Part shown: piece after piece, positions 60,568 to 64,000 of the stretch
Layout of the letters: each line of letters opens with the position of its first letter
Numbering within the stretch: position 1 is the stretch's first letter
DNA from: Hydnum rufescens UP504
Lineage: Eukaryota > Basidiomycota > Agaricomycetes > Cantharellales > Hydnaceae
Direction of reading: 5' to 3'
Assembly: GCA_014904985.1 (NCBI GenBank)
Contig: MU128958.1
Coordinates: 168,970 to 232,969, forward strand
DNA length: 64,000 nt
Program-made: the position numbers and the translations under genes
Notes under the pieces: generated by a model
What the model was told of the DNA's origin: nothing
Databases searched by the model: none
What the model saw: the letters and a program-made list of their open reading frames with translations, nothing else

Positions 60568-61108
60568 GGGCCTTAAAAGGTATGTCATTTTGATATCTGT
60601 ATAGTGCCTGATAGGCTTGTATTATGTTTGATATCAAAAAGTGATCAAAAGAGTATTTGATAGCAAAAGAGTCGGGTTTTGAGCTCAAGTTGAGATCAAT
60701 TTGAGATCAATTTTGGAACTTGTAGAATTCTGCACCAGCCGACCTGTCAATTACCTAATATCCTAAATAGGAAATTATGTAATCCACCCAAAAAAGCGGT
60801 GACATAATCATACATAACAATAATAGTATTATGTAATATTAAATTACATAATTAGTTGATGATATAATTAAATATATTATATAATACATATTACTTAATA
60901 TACATGATTACCTAATTAACTATTATCTAATTAATTACAGAATCCAGGTTGCGTGACCACACCAGCAAGAGGGGGCACCCCTGCCCCAGACCAACTAGAG
61001 GGGTGGGGGAGGGGCTAGAGGGGCCACCAGAGGGGAAGGGGGGCCCAGGGTGTGCACTTGGGGGATCCTATAATGGGGGAACAGCGGGTTAGTTGAAAAA
61101 ATCAATAG
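60568..61108. repeat. Repeat DNA replacing the rest of the chromovirus, with an AT-rich tract
   Basis: Starts GGGGGCCTTAAAAGGTATGT, similar to the junction GGGGCCTTAATAGGTATGTC at 41573, each time at the edge of a broken transposase. 60770-60960 is very AT-rich (TTATATAATACATATTAC). No coding region. Confidence 0.45.
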
Positions 61109-61149
61109 TAGTGCAAAAAGGGCAGCCAGAGGCAGCCCTTTTTGCACTA
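61109..61149. repeat. Hairpin 1 (15-bp arms)
   Basis: TAGTGCAAAAAGGGC and GCCCTTTTTGCACTA are perfect inverted repeats around an 11-nt centre. Confidence 0.75.
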
Positions 61150-61179
61150 GAGTAGCTAAAATGCAATAACATACCTTAA

Positions 61180-61211
61180 CACCACACCCCAGTCTATACT
61201 GGGGTGTGGTG
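61180..61211. repeat. Hairpin 2 (14-bp arms, 4-nt loop)
   Basis: CACCACACCCCAGT, loop CTAT, ACTGGGGTGTGGTG, perfect pairing. It is 31 bp after hairpin 1. Confidence 0.75.
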
Positions 61212-61503
61212 GCTTGTCCTGGGCTCTTGGTAGATGGAGGTGGTGGTGTTGCGCAACAGAAAAAAATTGCCGGCAGTTGCCAGTAAATTGAACCCAGGAC
61301 TCAATGCCGGCAGTTGCCCAGTTTCAAAGGCAAGCCACCTGCTGCTATGAAAAAGCCTAAATGCGGTAACTAGTAGACCAATATAAAAGGGTAGATTAGA
61401 TAATACTCCATAGATCATATCCCATTACATAATACAGTGATTCCTATTCAAAAAAGCCTAAATGCGGAAATTGGATGAGGCACATCCAACTAAATATGGA
61501 GCA

Positions 61504-62090
61504 GATCATTCTGAAATTTGGTACATAATTAGGTATTACTTCTAAGCAGATCATATCAAACTTTCAGCCAAATTAGTGCAGGGGTTATGGAGATATCAGG
61601 CAAACAAGTCTGAACATTGAAAATTTATTTCCTCCCCTTGCAGAATAGCTAGAGACTTGAAAATTTGCAAAAAGCCATACAATATAATGTACAAATCATG
61701 TGCCAAAAATCAGCCCAATCCATGCACTTTAAGGGAATGAACTGGACAATAGGTACCAGAAGCACTGGAAATTGCTGAAATGTAAGGAGTGTGAGGATCA
61801 TTCTGAAATTTGGCACATGATTATATACTGTTTAGGTGAAGAACATATCAAAACTTTAGCCAGATTTATGCTGATATCACAGAGATATAAGGGAAACAAG
61901 TTTAAACATTGAAAATCAATTTACTCTCCCCACAGACAAGGTATGGACTTGAAATTTGACATGGGGTATAAATCATATAATTAAATGAACATGTGCCAAA
62001 AATCAGCTTATTCTGTTTACTTCTAGATATTCAACTCCCTTTTCAGGTAAAAAGAGAACAACAAGCTACCATGAATGTTGAACACTTTAA
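61504..62090 (+). repeat. Tandem direct repeat, about 292-bp unit, two copies
   Basis: Unit 1 starts at 61504 and unit 2 at 61796 (both GATCATTCTGAAATTTGG). Shared later tracts include GCCAAATTAGTGC/GCCAGATTTATGC and CATGTGCCAAAAATCAGC (61688 and 61991). The second unit overlaps the start of the palindrome arm below. Confidence 0.75.
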
Positions 62091-63632
62091 ATTACACTCA
62101 AACTAGGTGGAATGGCCTATAATATTATAGCCCTGACTATATCCAAAAATGGAATGAATTGGATGTGTGGAAGTGGCAGAAATTGAGGGGAGGGGGAGAA
62201 AGATCAAAAGTGCATTACATAAGATGTAGAGCAGAGGTGGCCCTGATATTACACCACTAAGTTTAGTACATATATGGGGAGTGCACATGCCAAATATCAG
62301 CCAACTGGGCTCCATTTAGGCAGTGCTCCACAGGCCTCCCCCCTAAACAACTATTTCCTCCCCAGAGCCTTCCATCCATGCAATTGCCTTGAAAATGCAC
62401 ACTTAGGTCAGCCAAACACATCTATAGCACCCCTCAAAATTTCAAATTCATGACTCCAGTGCCAGAGCCTCCATAATATTTTCAAGTTTCACTGAAATAC
62501 CCCCTGCAGTTGGGACATTTCCAGAGCTCCAATCACTCTGATTTCTTGTAGGCCACACCTTCTCACTATTTGAAGCTCAGCCCCAGAATTTCAGCCCATT
62601 CTGAGGACTTTTGACATCTGTCACATGACCAAGATCTTCCCCTCCCCCTGCTTCACTCAGTCCTCTAGTTTGTATGGACTTTGTTGCCATCTGTAGTAGT
62701 AGTATGTGACAGTGTATGATTCAAATTTCAAGTTATTCCATGATATATTCATGGAGTCATTCAAGAAACATTCTAGATCAATTCAATTTGGGGGTCAGAA
62801 CAGCAGTATTTAGTGGAAATACCGAGCCCCAAATTGAATGATCTAGAATGTTTCTTGAATAACTCCATGAATATTGCATGGAATATCTTGAAATTTGAAT
62901 CATACACTGTCACATACTACTACTACAGATGGCAACAAAGTACATACAAACTAGAGGACTGAGTGAAGCAGGGGGAGGGGAAGACCTTGGTCATGTGACA
63001 GATGTCAAAAGTCCTCAGAATGGGCTGAAATTTTGGGGCTGAGCCTCAAATAGTGAGTAGGTGTAACTAACAAAAAATCAGAGTGATTGGAGCTCTGGAA
63101 ATGCCCCAACTGGAGGGTGCATTTCAGTGAAACTTGAAAATATTATGGAGACTCTGACACTGGAGTCATAAATTTGAAATTTTGAGGGATGTTATAGATG
63201 TATTTGGATGATCCAAGTGTGCATTTTCAGGGCAATTACATGGATGGAAGGCTCTGGGGAGGAAATTGTTGTTTAGGGGGGAGGCCTGTGGAGCACTGCC
63301 TAAATGGAGTCCAGTTTGGCTGATATCTTGCATGTACAATCCCCATATATGTATTAACTCAGTGGTGCAATATCAGAGCCACCTCTGGTCTACATTTTAT
63401 GTAATTCACTTTTGATCTTCCTCCCCCTCCCCACAATTCCAGCCACTCCCACACATCCAATTCATTCCATTTTCAGATATAGTCAGGGTTATAATATTAT
63501 AAGCTTATTCCACCTAGTTCAGGTCTATTTTGAACTGTTTAACATTCATGATAGCTTTTTGTTCTCTTTTTACCTGAAAAGGGGGTTGAATACCTAGAAG
63601 TAAACAGAATAAGCTGATTCTTGGCACATGTT
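61988..63632. mobile_element. Very long palindrome (foldback-type element), arms about 0.8 kb
   Basis: The left arm (about 61988-62785) and right arm (about 62828-63632) are inverted copies. The outer tips are ACATGTGCCAAAAATCAGC and GCTGATTCTTGGCACATGT. Inner tracts include TGGAGCACTGCC and its partner GGCAGTGCTCCA. The central part near 62780-62830 reads CAATTTGGGGGTCAGAAC...CCGAGCCCCAAATTG. Scattered substitutions separate the arms. No transposase is encoded. It resembles a foldback or long-terminal-inverted-repeat element, or a palindromic duplication. Confidence 0.8.
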
Positions 63633-64000
63633 TAGCACCTTGGTCAGTCACCTAAGCCTACCTAATTAGGTACATTTCCGGGCCAGATAATGGACCTAAC
63701 TAGGTCCCTTCATTATTACGGCCGAAATCAGCCTTTTTATGATTTTCACTTCAGTCAACCTTCTCACCCAGAGTTGGCCGAAACTGGGACTTAAAAGATC
63801 TTAGACTTGCAGCGGACTATCTGGGCTTATTGGGGGTGACCACAATTATTTATTATTATCATACCAGTTGTGTGGTGGTTCTGTTCTTATTTACTTGTAT
63901 ATTTTATTTATTTATTTAAAAATTCAAATAAACAAAACACCGCCCACCACCCGCTAGGGCAGAGTGTGTGGGTACTGTCCACCGTCAAGATCTCCCTCTT
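63633..64000. other. Right edge, no gene
   Basis: TTTA-rich patch near 63900-63930 and a CpG-containing last 80 bp. Nothing recognisable before the window ends. Confidence 0.4.

Noticed and set aside
61230..61330. tRNA- or SINE-like promoter boxes near GAACCCAGGACTC
   Set aside because: No cloverleaf can be drawn and the B box does not match well.

Overview
This is a nuclear genomic window from a filamentous basidiomycete, most likely an Agaricomycete. The genes are split by many short introns (about 50-60 nt, GT-AG with a few GC-AG). Recognisable orthologues are fungal: Rab GDI, a KRE6/SKN1 beta-glucan protein, a UBE2O-type ubiquitin-conjugating enzyme, UTP11 and a peroxisomal 3-ketoacyl-CoA thiolase. 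The transposons (KDZ, Plavaka, chromodomain Ty3/gypsy) are groups typical of mushroom-forming fungi. I cannot name the species. No rRNA, CRISPR or convincing tRNA was seen.

Layout. (1) 1-15.1 kb is a conserved, gene-dense block: GDI (minus, runs off the left edge), a WD40 relic, a small secreted NIS1-like protein, a KRE6/SKN1-type glycoside hydrolase family 16 protein, UBE2O (minus) divergent from UTP11 (plus), a weak small gene, and a thiolase with an apparent 1-nt frameshift just after its peroxisomal targeting signal. (2) 16-34.6 kb is a decayed array of segmental duplications. One apparently intact glycine-rich gene (16.2-16.7 kb) is followed by three broken relatives on the other strand (about 18, 24.5 and 32.5 kb). 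These are interleaved with repeated copies of other modules, including an inverted pseudogene that may be PX-associated. (3) 34.66-35.96 kb is a rearranged, partly inverted pseudogene copy of the UTP11-thiolase locus at 11.7-14.4 kb. (4) 36-64 kb looks visibly CpG-poor and is mostly mobile-element DNA: a short LTR element with unusual termini, a Plavaka transposase broken by TGA codons and by a MITE, a KDZ transposase, a mobile-element-associated gene family, a GRF-zinc-finger-like gene, a malate dehydrogenase pseudogene, two unrecognised divergent genes, a chromovirus 3' end carrying an antisense Zn2Cys6-like ORF, and a roughly 1.65-kb palindrome.

How it fits together. The left third is ordinary housekeeping DNA (vesicle traffic, cell wall, ubiquitin, ribosome biogenesis, peroxisomal beta-oxidation). 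The middle is duplicated accessory DNA that is decaying while keeping CpG. The right is a transposon compartment where C-to-T change at CpG, as expected from cytosine methylation, can be read directly by comparing copies. I see no complete undescribed operon-like system. The best novelty candidates are the glycine-rich array, the LTR family with non-canonical ends, the antisense Zn2Cys6-like ORF in the chromovirus, and the large foldback structure.
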